Origin: Pseudomonas putida
Lineage (GTDB): Bacteria; Pseudomonadota; Gammaproteobacteria; Pseudomonadales; Pseudomonadaceae
NCBI RefSeq assembly: GCF_009883635.2
Contig: NZ_CP026115.2
Location: 5,332,001 to 5,396,000, forward strand
Direction: 5' to 3'
DNA: 64,000 bases
Both the position numbers and the translations under genes were made by a program. Numbering within the stretch: the stretch's first letter is position 1; every line of letters starts with the position of its first letter. This document shows, piece by piece, positions 15,885 through 23,984 of the stretch. A model generated the notes under the pieces. It did not search any database, had not been told where the DNA came from, and saw only the letters and a program-made list of their open reading frames with translations.

Positions 15885-17450
15885 ATGAAATCTGAGTACG
15901 AGCTCTCTATAAAAGATTACGTCGCCATCATCAAGGACCGTGCCTTGCTGCTGGCGATCGTCATAGTGGTCGTGGTGGCCGCTACCATCGGGGTGGCGAT
16001 CAGTGTGCCGCCGATCTATCAGTCGACCGGGACCATTCTGGTGGAGTCGCAGCAGATCTCCCCGGACCTGGTCTCGGCGGGCAACAATACCTTTGCCGAT
16101 GAGCGTATCGAGGTCATCCGCCAGCGGGTGATGACCCGCGAGAATCTGGCGCGGATCATCGACAAGTACAACCTGTTCGCCGACCGCGGCAGCCGCTTCA
16201 GCGAAACCGACAAGATCGAGCAGATGCGCAGTGCGATCGTGGTCGCCACGCTCAGCACGTACGTCAAGGGGCGCGGCGAGGCCACCGTGGCCTTCACCGT
16301 ATCCTATGAGGACAAACGCGCGGACGTGGCCAAGGAAGTGGCCGACGAGCTGGTGTCGCTGTTCCTCAACGAGAACATGAAGCAGCGTACCGAACGTGCC
16401 ACCGAAACCACCGAATTCCTCTCCCAGGAAGCTGACAAGCTCGGCGCCGAGCTGGCCGACCTGGAAAACAAGCTGGCGGATTTCAAGCAGGCGCACTCCA
16501 ATGCCCTGCCTGAAAACCAGCAGTTGCGCATGAGCATGTTGTCGCGCTCGGAACTGGAGTTCCGTGAGGTGGACCGTGACTACAAGGCTGCGCAGGAAGA
16601 ACTGCGTTATCTGGAACTGGAACTGGCGGCGGCCAACTCCGGCGTGCCGACCCAGGCGGCCAATGGCAGGGCCGTTGCCCCAGACCCTCAGGATCTGCCT
16701 GGGCTGAAGGCCGAATACGCCCGACTGCTGACCAAATACACTGAAGCGCATCCGGACGTGGTGGCGATCAAACGCAAGATCGACGTGCTCAAAACATCGG
16801 GTAACCAGGGCATTGCCGCAGTGGCTGGCGGCAACCTCGACGCCGCGCGTGTACGGACCAAGATGGCTGCTGCGCAGTCGCGCATCGCCTCGCTGGCCGA
16901 CCAGAAGCGCCAGCTGACCACCAAGATGGAAGGCTACGAGGCCGATATCCTCGAGGCGCCGCAAGTCGAGCGCGGCCTGGTGACGCTGCTGCGCGACCAT
17001 GACAACGCACGCAAGAAATACGAAGAAATACGCAACAAGCAGATGGGCGCGAAGATTACCGAAAGCCTCGAGCAGGAAAACAAGGCCGAGCGCTTCGTGC
17101 TGCTGGAGCCACCGCTGATGCCGGAAAAACCGGTCAAACCCAACCGCAAGAAAATCGTCGCACTTGGCCTGGTACTGGCCCCGGCCGCTGGCGGTGGCCT
17201 GGTGATGCTGCTGGAAATGCTCAATCAGCGCGTGCGCGGTGTCGGTGCCTTGGAGAGCGTACTGGGCCGGCGCGTGCTGGTGGCGGTGCCGTATATCGCG
17301 ACCAAGGCGGACAAGGCCAGGCGCAAGCGGCTGATGTCGATGATGATAGGTGCCGGTTTGCTGCTGATTGCTATCCTGTTGGTGGGCGTCCACATGTTTT
17401 ACATGCCTTTGGACCTCCTGCTTTTCAAAGCTATGGCTCGGTTTGAATAG
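15885..17450 (+). CDS. Wzc/GumC-like polysaccharide chain-length determinant
   Basis: A 521-residue inner-membrane co-polymerase. A first membrane helix (ALLLAIVIVVVVAATIGVAI, about residues 20-39) leads into a Wzz domain and a long periplasmic coiled coil (ERATETTEFLSQEADKLGAE and LADLENKLADFKQAHS). The proline-rich PLMPEKPVKPNRKK motif precedes the next helix. A further hydrophobic helix lies at the C-terminus. It has no cytoplasmic kinase domain; this is supplied by the next gene, as in split systems of Gram-positive type and GumC-like proteins. ATG 15885 is chosen over TTG 15873. With Wza it should form the trans-envelope export complex and set polymer length. Confidence 0.9.
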   Translation: MKSEYELSIKDYVAIIKDRALLLAIVIVVVVAATIGVAISVPPIYQSTGTILVESQQISPDLVSAGNNTFADERIEVIRQRVMTRENLARIIDKYNLFADRGSRFSETDKIEQMRSAIVVATLSTYVKGRGEATVAFTVSYEDKRADVAKEVADELVSLFLNENMKQRTERATETTEFLSQEADKLGAELADLENKLADFKQAHSNALPENQQLRMSMLSRSELEFREVDRDYKAAQEELRYLELELAAANSGVPTQAANGRAVAPDPQDLPGLKAEYARLLTKYTEAHPDVVAIKRKIDVLKTSGNQGIAAVAGGNLDAARVRTKMAAAQSRIASLADQKRQLTTKMEGYEADILEAPQVERGLVTLLRDHDNARKKYEEIRNKQMGAKITESLEQENKAERFVLLEPPLMPEKPVKPNRKKIVALGLVLAPAAGGGLVMLLEMLNQRVRGVGALESVLGRRVLVAVPYIATKADKARRKRLMSMMIGAGLLLIAILLVGVHMFYMPLDLLLFKAMARFE

Positions 17451-17461
17451 GGAGCGCAGCG

Positions 17462-18268
17462 ATGGACAGAAGTACGCCGGCTATTGGTAAGAACATTCAC
17501 CAGGTTTCACCTGCCACCTCCGATACGGCGCAGGTGCCGTCTGTGAGGGCAAAACCCGGTGAACTTGGCCAGTTCGATTATGTGCAGACCAAGGTGGTGC
17601 CGCTGAGTGCGGAGCACCTGGAGCGTAACCGGATCATTTCCTTCAACAAGAACTCGAACATGAGCGGGGCGATCGACCTGCTGCGCACCCAGGTGCTGCA
17701 TGCCATGGAGGAGAACGGCTGGCGCACGCTGGCGATCACTTCGCCGACGCCCGAGGCTGGCAAGACCGTATTGGCCGTCAACCTGGCCATGAGCATCGCT
17801 CACCACACTACCAAAACCGCCTTGCTGGTCGATTTCGACCTGCGTCGCCCACGGGTCGGCAGCACCCTGGGATTGCCGATGGAAAAGGCGCTCAACGATG
17901 TGCTCAGCGGCAAGGCGTGGCTGGAAGAGGCGCTGGTCAACCCGACGCTGCCACGCTTCGTGGTACTGCCGACCCGCGAGCCGGTGCCGATGTCGACCGA
18001 AGTGCTGTCGTCGCCCAAGGTCGATAACATGATTGCCGAGTTGCGGGATCGCTATGACTCCAGGATTTGCATCTTCGACTTGCCACCGCTGTTGAGCTCC
18101 GACGATGCGATGACCATCCTGCCGAAAATCGACTGCGTGCTGCTGGTGGTGGCCAACGGCATGAATAGCAAGAAGGACATCGAGGATTGCCTGTATCACC
18201 TGGCTTCATCGAACCTGGTGGGGGCGGTTTTGAACAAGGCGGACGAGCAGCTGCGGACCTACTACTGA
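17462..18268 (+). CDS. BY-kinase-like P-loop ATPase of EPS export (CpsD/Wzc kinase half)
   Basis: A 268-residue cytoplasmic ATPase of the bacterial tyrosine-kinase/ParA group. Walker A is SPTPEAGKT (residues 94-102, with Ser for the first Gly, as in other BY-kinases). Walker A' is LLVDFDLRRPR (121-131) and Walker B is CIFDLPPLL. The C-terminus ends LRTYY, so only two terminal tyrosines replace the usual Tyr-rich cluster. GGGAGC precedes the ATG. It follows the chain-length gene by 11 bp and ends just before a shared terminator. Phosphorylation cycles between this kinase and the Wzc-like partner normally drive polymer export. Whether two tyrosines suffice is unknown. Confidence 0.88.
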   Translation: MDRSTPAIGKNIHQVSPATSDTAQVPSVRAKPGELGQFDYVQTKVVPLSAEHLERNRIISFNKNSNMSGAIDLLRTQVLHAMEENGWRTLAITSPTPEAGKTVLAVNLAMSIAHHTTKTALLVDFDLRRPRVGSTLGLPMEKALNDVLSGKAWLEEALVNPTLPRFVVLPTREPVPMSTEVLSSPKVDNMIAELRDRYDSRICIFDLPPLLSSDDAMTILPKIDCVLLVVANGMNSKKDIEDCLYHLASSNLVGAVLNKADEQLRTYY

Positions 18269-18274
18269 AGGTTG

Positions 18275-18305
18275 GCCCCTTCACGCTGTGCCGGCGCGAA
18301 GGGGC
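18275..18305. terminator. Bidirectional terminator between kinase and galE
   Basis: GCCCCTTC (18275-18282) pairs with GAAGGGGC (18298-18305) around a 15-nt loop. It lies between the convergent export operon and galE, 7 bp from each side. Confidence 0.6.
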
Positions 18306-18311
18306 TGGCTG

Positions 18312-19274
18312 TCATTTCCAGGGATACTTCATCTCCCACGCCCACGCATGACTCACGATCTCATCCAGTGAAGTGTGCACGGGTTGCCAGCCCAGCACCG
18401 ACCTGGCTTCTTCAGCATCGGCCACCAGCCGGGGCGGGTCACCAGCGCGGCGTGGCGCTTCATTCACATTGATCTGCCGCCCGGTCACTGCCCGAGCAGT
18501 ATCGATCACTTCCTGCACCGAAAACCCTAGTCCGTTGCCCAGGTTGAACGCAGTGGTCACACCGTCAGCCAGCAGGTACTCCACTGCCAGCGCGTGCGCC
18601 GAAGCCAGGTCTTCAACGTGGATATAGTCACGGATGCAAGTGCCATCGGGGGTGTCGTAGTCATGGCCGAACACGGTCACGGCCTCGCGGCGCCCGGAGG
18701 CCGCCTGCAGGATCAGTGGAATCAGGTGGGTTTCCGGCTCATGGCATTCGCCCAGTTCGCCGTCCGGGTCAGCGCCGGCCGCGTTGAAATAACGCAAGCT
18801 CACCGAGCGCAGGCCATAGGCCCGGTCGAAGTCTTCGAGCATCTGTTCCACCATCCATTTGGTGCGGCCGTAGGGGTTGATCGGCACCTTCGGGTGTTGC
18901 TCGTCGATGGGTACATACTGAGGGTCGCCGTACACGGCTGCACTGGAGGAGAAGATCAGTCGCTTGATGCCTGCCCGTTCCATCGCCTCCAACAGACTCA
19001 GGGTCGCGCAGACGTTGTTCTGGTAGTACTTGTCGGGGGCGGCCACCGACTCGCCGACCTGGATGAACGAGGCGAAATGGAACACCGCATCGAAGTGACA
19101 GTCGCTGAACAGGGCGTCCAGCGCGCGGCCGTCGGCGATGTCGAGACAGTTCCACTTGATGCCGGGCGCCGGCGCCTGAAGGTCTGCAACCACCACCTCA
19201 TGGCCGGCACGCAGCAGGTGCTTGACCATGTGTGAACCGATATAACCTGCACCACCGACAACCAAGTACTTCAT
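18312..19274 (-). CDS. galE: UDP-glucose 4-epimerase
   Basis: A 320-residue short-chain dehydrogenase/reductase interconverting UDP-glucose and UDP-galactose with bound NAD. The Rossmann motif GGAGYIGSH is at residues 7-15. The catalytic SSSAAVYG and YGRTKWMVE (YxxxK) are present, and NPYGRTK and CIRDYIHVEDLA match GalE. AGGAGG lies 7 nt before the ATG. It is the last gene of a three-gene minus-strand operon (Wzy, hydrolase, galE) that converges on the export operon. It should supply UDP-Gal (or UDP-GalNAc) for the polymer. Identity is secure; the in vivo sugar is inferred. Confidence 0.95.
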   Translation of the reverse strand: MKYLVVGGAGYIGSHMVKHLLRAGHEVVVADLQAPAPGIKWNCLDIADGRALDALFSDCHFDAVFHFASFIQVGESVAAPDKYYQNNVCATLSLLEAMERAGIKRLIFSSSAAVYGDPQYVPIDEQHPKVPINPYGRTKWMVEQMLEDFDRAYGLRSVSLRYFNAAGADPDGELGECHEPETHLIPLILQAASGRREAVTVFGHDYDTPDGTCIRDYIHVEDLASAHALAVEYLLADGVTTAFNLGNGLGFSVQEVIDTARAVTGRQINVNEAPRRAGDPPRLVADAEEARSVLGWQPVHTSLDEIVSHAWAWEMKYPWK

Positions 19275-19349
19275 CCAATCCTCCTGGAACAGACGTAGCG
19301 TCGAATGCCTGGAATACAGGGCTTCAATGACTGTAGATGGCGATATGCC

Positions 19350-21950
19350 CTATTTCAAGAACAGCCAGTTGGCCATGTGCTGGCCATCGAACGTGATCAG
19401 GTAGCGCCCATCCTTGTAGCTCGCAGGCAGGGCATTTTCCTTGCCGTCGCTGCTGCGGCTGTAGAGCTTCAGACCTGCTGGTGCCTTGATGCTCAGGCTG
19501 CCTTCGAGGGGTTCGACATGGAAGGGTGTGACGTCATCGGGCCTGGGGATGGCGCGGCTGCCCAGTGAAATGAGCAGGTTGCGCGACTTGGCCAGCGGCT
19601 TGCTGTCCAGGCTCTGCACCACGACACTGGCGTAGCCGGTTTTCAGCTGGACGTGGATGTCACCCACGCTCAGCGACTGGCCACCCAGCCAGCCCGTCGC
19701 CGCCTGCGTCATGGGCGTATCGATGGTGTAGAGGCCTTGTTGCCAGTTGTGGCGCAGTTCGCCGCTGTCGCTTACGGCTTCGCTGGCATTGGCATCGATC
19801 AGTGACTGCCCAGGGTCTTTCAGCACCTGCGCGTCAGCGGGAATCGTGCCGGCCTGCAGCCACGGCAACTCCGGGGTTTGCGGCATGGCGATCTGCAGAC
19901 GGCCTTTTTCCATGGCGGTGCGCAACATCACCGAGTTGGCCGGTGAGATGTCCTGATTGAACAGCGTTGCCGCGGTGGGTGCGAAAACATAGCGGGTATT
20001 TGCCTGGTGCACGTCTTGGCGCCGATAGAGCAGGGCGGCGGCGGGGAGGGTGGCGATCAGCCCCGGGTCGTTGTAGGCATTCCAGTTGTCGGCCCGGCGC
20101 CATGGTTCGAAGAACGCCTGCTGGCTGTAGGCGTATTGCATGATTGCGTCCCAGCCCTGGTGGCTGCCGGTGCCGGCTACGTAAAGCGGCAGCGTGTGGC
20201 GGTCGGGCAAGGGAAAGGGTTCGGCGTTCCACTCGGTGACGGTCATCGGCTTGCCCAGCACCTGGGCCGCACCCAGCCAGTTGATCATGCCGTCGCTGCT
20301 CAGCGGGTTCTTCTCCAGTTGGCCAAGGCCGCCGTAGCTGTGGGCGTCGACCACGTCACCCGCCGTCAATGCGGGCAGCGAGGACAGGCCATTGAGGCCC
20401 CAGGTGCTGGTGGTGGCGATCGGCACCTTGACCCCGAGCGTGCGCAGGTAGCCGATCATGTCGGCGTAGAAACGCTGCTCAAGGTCGTTGAGGAACAGCT
20501 TCGACGGGCCGTGCTCCCAGGCGCGCCAGGTCTTGTCCGCCGGCAGGTCGTGGCGCTGGGCGAAGGCCTTGGCCTGCTCCATGTAGAGGCGGCTGTGCTT
20601 GGGGACATCCTTGTCGGGCAGCAGTGCGTTGCCGAAGTGGTGGGTGACATCGTTCTCGTTGGTGATCAGCACGGCGGCAATCGCCGGGTCGTCCTTGTAG
20701 GCGAGCCCGGTGTAGCTGTTGACGTGGGTCAGGTACTGCTCGGCAAAGCGCTTCAAGGCCTGCTGCAGGGTGACGTTGACGAACAGGTAGCCCTTGAGGC
20801 CAGCGACGCCATGGTCCTTGGGCAGCTCGTCGAAACCGTAGATGTTGTCGGCGGCAGTGACTGGCCGCGACACATGCAGGTCGAGCCACACATAGATACC
20901 TTCGTCCTTGAGGCTCTTGATCCACAGGTCGATCTTCTTCAGCGACTCGGCGCTGAGCTGCTGGGTGTCCTTGATCTGCTGCAGGTCGCCGAAGATGTTG
21001 GGCGTCACCCAGGGGGAGTCATGGTGGTGCAGGCGCACGAGGTTGAAGCCCAGGGCCGACAGGCGCTTGGCCTGTTGCCTGATTTCTTCGTCGGGCGTAC
21101 GGAACAGCGAATAGGCCGACAGGTTGGTACCCCAGAAACGCACCGGGGTGCCGTCGGCAAACACCAGCTGCTCACCATCGGCCTTGACGAAGCCACGCTT
21201 GCCGGCCGGTTTCTCTGGCGTGTTGAGAAACGACAGGTCAACCGGTGAAGTGCGCCAGTCGAGCTGGTCATCCGGCCATGTCGTGGGGTCGGTCATGCCG
21301 AAGCGTTCAGTAGCGGTCTGGCCGATGGTGATATCCCCGGTCACGCTCAGCTGCGCCTTGATCTGCTGTTGCCCAGGCTTGATCGGGTCGGTGTAGAAGA
21401 AGGTGCGCACCTGGTCGGTGTTGCCGCGCTCGAAATACACCTTGGCCAACGGTGGGTCGAAGCGCATTTCGACGTGTGGCCCTTGGGGGTTCTTGCCCCA
21501 CGACCAGCCGCGATTGTCGGGTAACAGCACCGGGTCGCCCATTTCCCCGGCGATCAGCGTGGGGTCGAAGCGCCAGACGATACCGCCCCCCATCACGTTG
21601 CTCTGCCTGCTGTGCGCCTGCAGGTCAAAGTCCCAGGTGAGGGTTTGCGCCTGGGGCTTCTGGATGTCGGCCTTCAGGTCGAAGTCCAGGTCCTTGTTGC
21701 TGCCGGTCAGTGTGTAGCGGTAGGGCCCATCGACCTTGAGCGCAGGATAGAACCCGGTCCACCCCCAGTTCGCGCCCCAGAAGTCGAAGCTGGGCACGAA
21801 GGCCGGGCCACCCCCTCGGGTCAGTGTGGGCAGGCCGTTCTGCTCGTCGACACGCACGACCCACTCGGATGCCCAGGCGCCCACTGGCAATGCCAGCAGG
21901 CCGACCAGTAGCGATGTGCGGGTCCATGTACACAGGGCGAGACTGGGCAT
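19350..21950 (-). CDS. Secreted GH-A clan glycoside hydrolase of the EPS locus
   Basis: An 866-residue periplasmic or secreted glycoside hydrolase with a Sec signal peptide (cleavage near AWA|SEW). An N-terminal beta domain of about 240 residues is followed by a TIM barrel of the GH5-like clan A: GTNLSAYS, NLVRLHHHD, acid/base candidate Glu432 in ITNEND and nucleophile candidate Glu573 in MTVTEWN. A beta-sandwich closes the protein. The start overlaps the end region of the upstream polymerase gene (4-nt gap), so translation is probably coupled. EPS operons often carry such an enzyme to trim or clear polymer in the periplasm. The bond cleaved is unknown. Confidence 0.87.
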   Translation of the reverse strand: MPSLALCTWTRTSLLVGLLALPVGAWASEWVVRVDEQNGLPTLTRGGGPAFVPSFDFWGANWGWTGFYPALKVDGPYRYTLTGSNKDLDFDLKADIQKPQAQTLTWDFDLQAHSRQSNVMGGGIVWRFDPTLIAGEMGDPVLLPDNRGWSWGKNPQGPHVEMRFDPPLAKVYFERGNTDQVRTFFYTDPIKPGQQQIKAQLSVTGDITIGQTATERFGMTDPTTWPDDQLDWRTSPVDLSFLNTPEKPAGKRGFVKADGEQLVFADGTPVRFWGTNLSAYSLFRTPDEEIRQQAKRLSALGFNLVRLHHHDSPWVTPNIFGDLQQIKDTQQLSAESLKKIDLWIKSLKDEGIYVWLDLHVSRPVTAADNIYGFDELPKDHGVAGLKGYLFVNVTLQQALKRFAEQYLTHVNSYTGLAYKDDPAIAAVLITNENDVTHHFGNALLPDKDVPKHSRLYMEQAKAFAQRHDLPADKTWRAWEHGPSKLFLNDLEQRFYADMIGYLRTLGVKVPIATTSTWGLNGLSSLPALTAGDVVDAHSYGGLGQLEKNPLSSDGMINWLGAAQVLGKPMTVTEWNAEPFPLPDRHTLPLYVAGTGSHQGWDAIMQYAYSQQAFFEPWRRADNWNAYNDPGLIATLPAAALLYRRQDVHQANTRYVFAPTAATLFNQDISPANSVMLRTAMEKGRLQIAMPQTPELPWLQAGTIPADAQVLKDPGQSLIDANASEAVSDSGELRHNWQQGLYTIDTPMTQAATGWLGGQSLSVGDIHVQLKTGYASVVVQSLDSKPLAKSRNLLISLGSRAIPRPDDVTPFHVEPLEGSLSIKAPAGLKLYSRSSDGKENALPASYKDGRYLITFDGQHMANWLFLK

Positions 21951-21954
21951 CGAA

Positions 21955-23481
21955 CTACCTCGGTTGAAGGCTGATGGTGGTCACCTGGCTGGTTTCTTCA
22001 ATGGCCTGTCGGCGCATCATCTGGATGTAGGCGACGCTGAGCCCGGCAAGCGACCAGTACACGATCGGGATGACCGTGATGCTGCTGACGGTGAAAATGG
22101 TGACCAGGATCCCCAGCAGGGTCGCCAGCAGCACCCGCCCCAGCAGGCGGTACGGGTCAGCGTTGTCGCTGATCGCGCGCATTGCCCGGTGGATGCCCAG
22201 CAGGATGCAGGCGAAAAAGCCCAGGAACAGCCCCAGCCCCACCAGGCCGATGCGCAGGGCCAGGCCAACGTAGGTGTTGACGATGTCGATGATGCCTTCG
22301 CCCTGGATCATCGATTGCATTTCCGGGGTGCTGCGGTAATCGAAGGAGCCGAACAGCGGATTGCGCTGGATGACGATCCACGAATTGTCGAGCAGGCGTT
22401 GGCGGTAGGTGATGTTCTCCGTGTCCACCTTGCCGATGAAGGGCAGCAGGTCGAGTATCTTGTCGCCACCGGGCATGACGCTCAGCAGCGGTATGCTCAA
22501 CACCCCGGCCAGTGCCAGCAACGCCAGGCGCGATACGGCGCGCCTGCCCAGCGCGATGAACACCACCACGATTACCCCGGCGCCGATCCATGGGCCGCGC
22601 GAGAGTGGGGCAAACAGCCCGGCGGCCAGCAGCAGGGCGCCTAGATAGCGGTGCGCAGGCCGTTGCACGAAGTGCTGCACGAACAGGAACAAGCCGATGG
22701 CCACGGCCATCACGTAGCCGAGCACGATTGCCTGCCCGGTGGTGACACTGGCACGCAACGAGCCACCACGGCTCAGGTAGGCTTTCATGTCCCATTGCAG
22801 GCCCAGGGCATCGAGCAGGGCGTTGTACAGCAGCCAGTTTCGTACGTACTCGGCAACCCCGAGCAGCGCCAGGAGAAAGCCCACGAGGACGAACGCGAGC
22901 ATGGCGTCCTTGAAGTCACTGAGTTCACGCAAGCCACGGCTGGCCACGTAATAGGGCAGGAACACATCGATGTACAGGCTCAGCACCTGGCGCAGCGTGT
23001 CGGTGACGGTGGTTTCGCGCAGCGCCAGTGCGCTGGTCAGCACCAGGCTGGCCAGCAGCAGCTTGTCGGGCAGCAGGCGGCCGAAGCGAATGCTGTCGCT
23101 TTGCTTGCGCAGCACCAGCGCCGCCGGCAGCAGTACGCACAGGGTCAGGACGCGTTGGTGGTTGATGTCGAACAGGTAGTTGATCACGCCAAAACCGGGG
23201 ATTTCGGTCATCGCGGGCGGGATCAGGAACAGCAACAGGAAAAACAGCGCCAGCGGGTTGTGCTCGCGGCGCTGGGCAACCAGCAAGATCACCGTGGCGG
23301 CGCCGGCATACAGCCAGAAGCTGTGGGCGAAAAATGCCGCCAGGGTCAGCACAAACCACAGGTTGCGGCGTCGCTTGAAGTCCGCCAGGTGGATCAGGTC
23401 CGTTGCCGGACGCCGGGCCATGAAGAAAACCACACTGGCCACAATCACAATGACGACCAGGGCTCTTAAATGTTCAGGCAT
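21955..23481 (-). CDS. O-antigen ligase/polymerase family (Wzy-like) membrane protein
   Basis: A 508-residue integral membrane protein with about 12 hydrophobic segments and one large periplasmic loop containing DTENITYRQRLLDNSWIVIQ, the region typical of the Wzy_C/O-antigen ligase family. It would polymerise lipid-linked repeat units on the periplasmic face. It is first in the wzy-hydrolase-galE operon and divergent from the Tat/GMC operon across 296 bp. No exosortase-type motifs are seen, so it should not be mistaken for EpsH/XrtA. Family call is firm; polymerase rather than ligase role is inferred from the Wza/Wzc setting. Confidence 0.88.
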   Translation of the reverse strand: MPEHLRALVVIVIVASVVFFMARRPATDLIHLADFKRRRNLWFVLTLAAFFAHSFWLYAGAATVILLVAQRREHNPLALFFLLLFLIPPAMTEIPGFGVINYLFDINHQRVLTLCVLLPAALVLRKQSDSIRFGRLLPDKLLLASLVLTSALALRETTVTDTLRQVLSLYIDVFLPYYVASRGLRELSDFKDAMLAFVLVGFLLALLGVAEYVRNWLLYNALLDALGLQWDMKAYLSRGGSLRASVTTGQAIVLGYVMAVAIGLFLFVQHFVQRPAHRYLGALLLAAGLFAPLSRGPWIGAGVIVVVFIALGRRAVSRLALLALAGVLSIPLLSVMPGGDKILDLLPFIGKVDTENITYRQRLLDNSWIVIQRNPLFGSFDYRSTPEMQSMIQGEGIIDIVNTYVGLALRIGLVGLGLFLGFFACILLGIHRAMRAISDNADPYRLLGRVLLATLLGILVTIFTVSSITVIPIVYWSLAGLSVAYIQMMRRQAIEETSQVTTISLQPR

Positions 23482-23777
23482 GGGTTGTAGGCACCTATCC
23501 CTCGGTGGACTGGATGGAGGCTAGCATCGTGGCTAAATGAAACTATAGTGAGTTCTAGCCATTCGGTCAGAGATTGAAGTCATGCAGTCGATTGAAGTTG
23601 TGGCGATGCGAAAAATCCAGCACAGGCGCGTGACGCAGGTTATGCCTATGATTGCGATAGGGGCACTCAGTGCCTCTCTGTCGACGCGCTTTTTCGATTG
23701 ACCCTGATGGTCGCCCGACAAGGCCCGCGGCGGTAGAGAGCGGGGCATAAGAAAATCAACGGTATGGGGCTGTGATC
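23482..23777. promoter_or_regulatory. Divergent promoter region with GATTGAAGT direct repeats
   Basis: This 296-bp AT-richer region separates the divergent wzy and Tat/GMC operons. It contains two direct copies of GATTGAAGT at 23572-23580 and 23590-23598, 18 bp start to start and so nearly on the same helix face. The spacing suits a tandem-bound activator. No good sigma-70 pair stands out. Confidence 0.4.
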
Positions 23778-23984
23778 ATGGGGAAGCTGCAGTTTTGTAC
23801 TCCGTTGCTGGGGCGGAGAGGCTTTCTACGTAATTGTGTCTTGTTGAGTGCCGGGGCGGCCGTGTTCGGTGTCTGTGTCAATGCCAACGCCAATGCGGCG
23901 CGCAAACCAGAGCCAAAGGGCGGCTTCGTCATCATCAACGGCTGGGTGTTGCCGGTGGGGTACTTCCAGGACGGGCGCTCATGA
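23778..23984 (+). CDS. Tat-signal mini-protein, escort subunit of GMC oxidoreductase
   Basis: A 68-residue protein with a twin-arginine signal (GRRGFLRN at about residues 11-18, then LLSAGAAVFGV and an ANA|A-type cleavage site). After processing only about 27 residues are left, including GGFVIINGWVLP. Small Tat-signal subunits of gluconate, sorbitol and fructose dehydrogenases carry a similar arrangement and bring the folded signal-less flavoprotein to the periplasm. Its stop overlaps the flavoprotein start by 4 nt (ATGA), indicating coupled synthesis. The start is ATG 23778; a GTG at 23772 is possible. The tail is shorter than any such subunit I know. Confidence 0.75.
   Translation: MGKLQFCTPLLGRRGFLRNCVLLSAGAAVFGVCVNANANAARKPEPKGGFVIINGWVLPVGYFQDGRS

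Noticed and set aside
15717..17393. 558-residue minus-strand open frame
   Set aside because: Antisense to the Wzc-like gene, which has intact membrane and coiled-coil features on the plus strand.
21955..23481. Exosortase (EpsH/XrtA) to match the VPLPA-like tail
   Set aside because: The multi-pass protein has O-antigen ligase/Wzy features and no exosortase Cys/Arg/His motifs.
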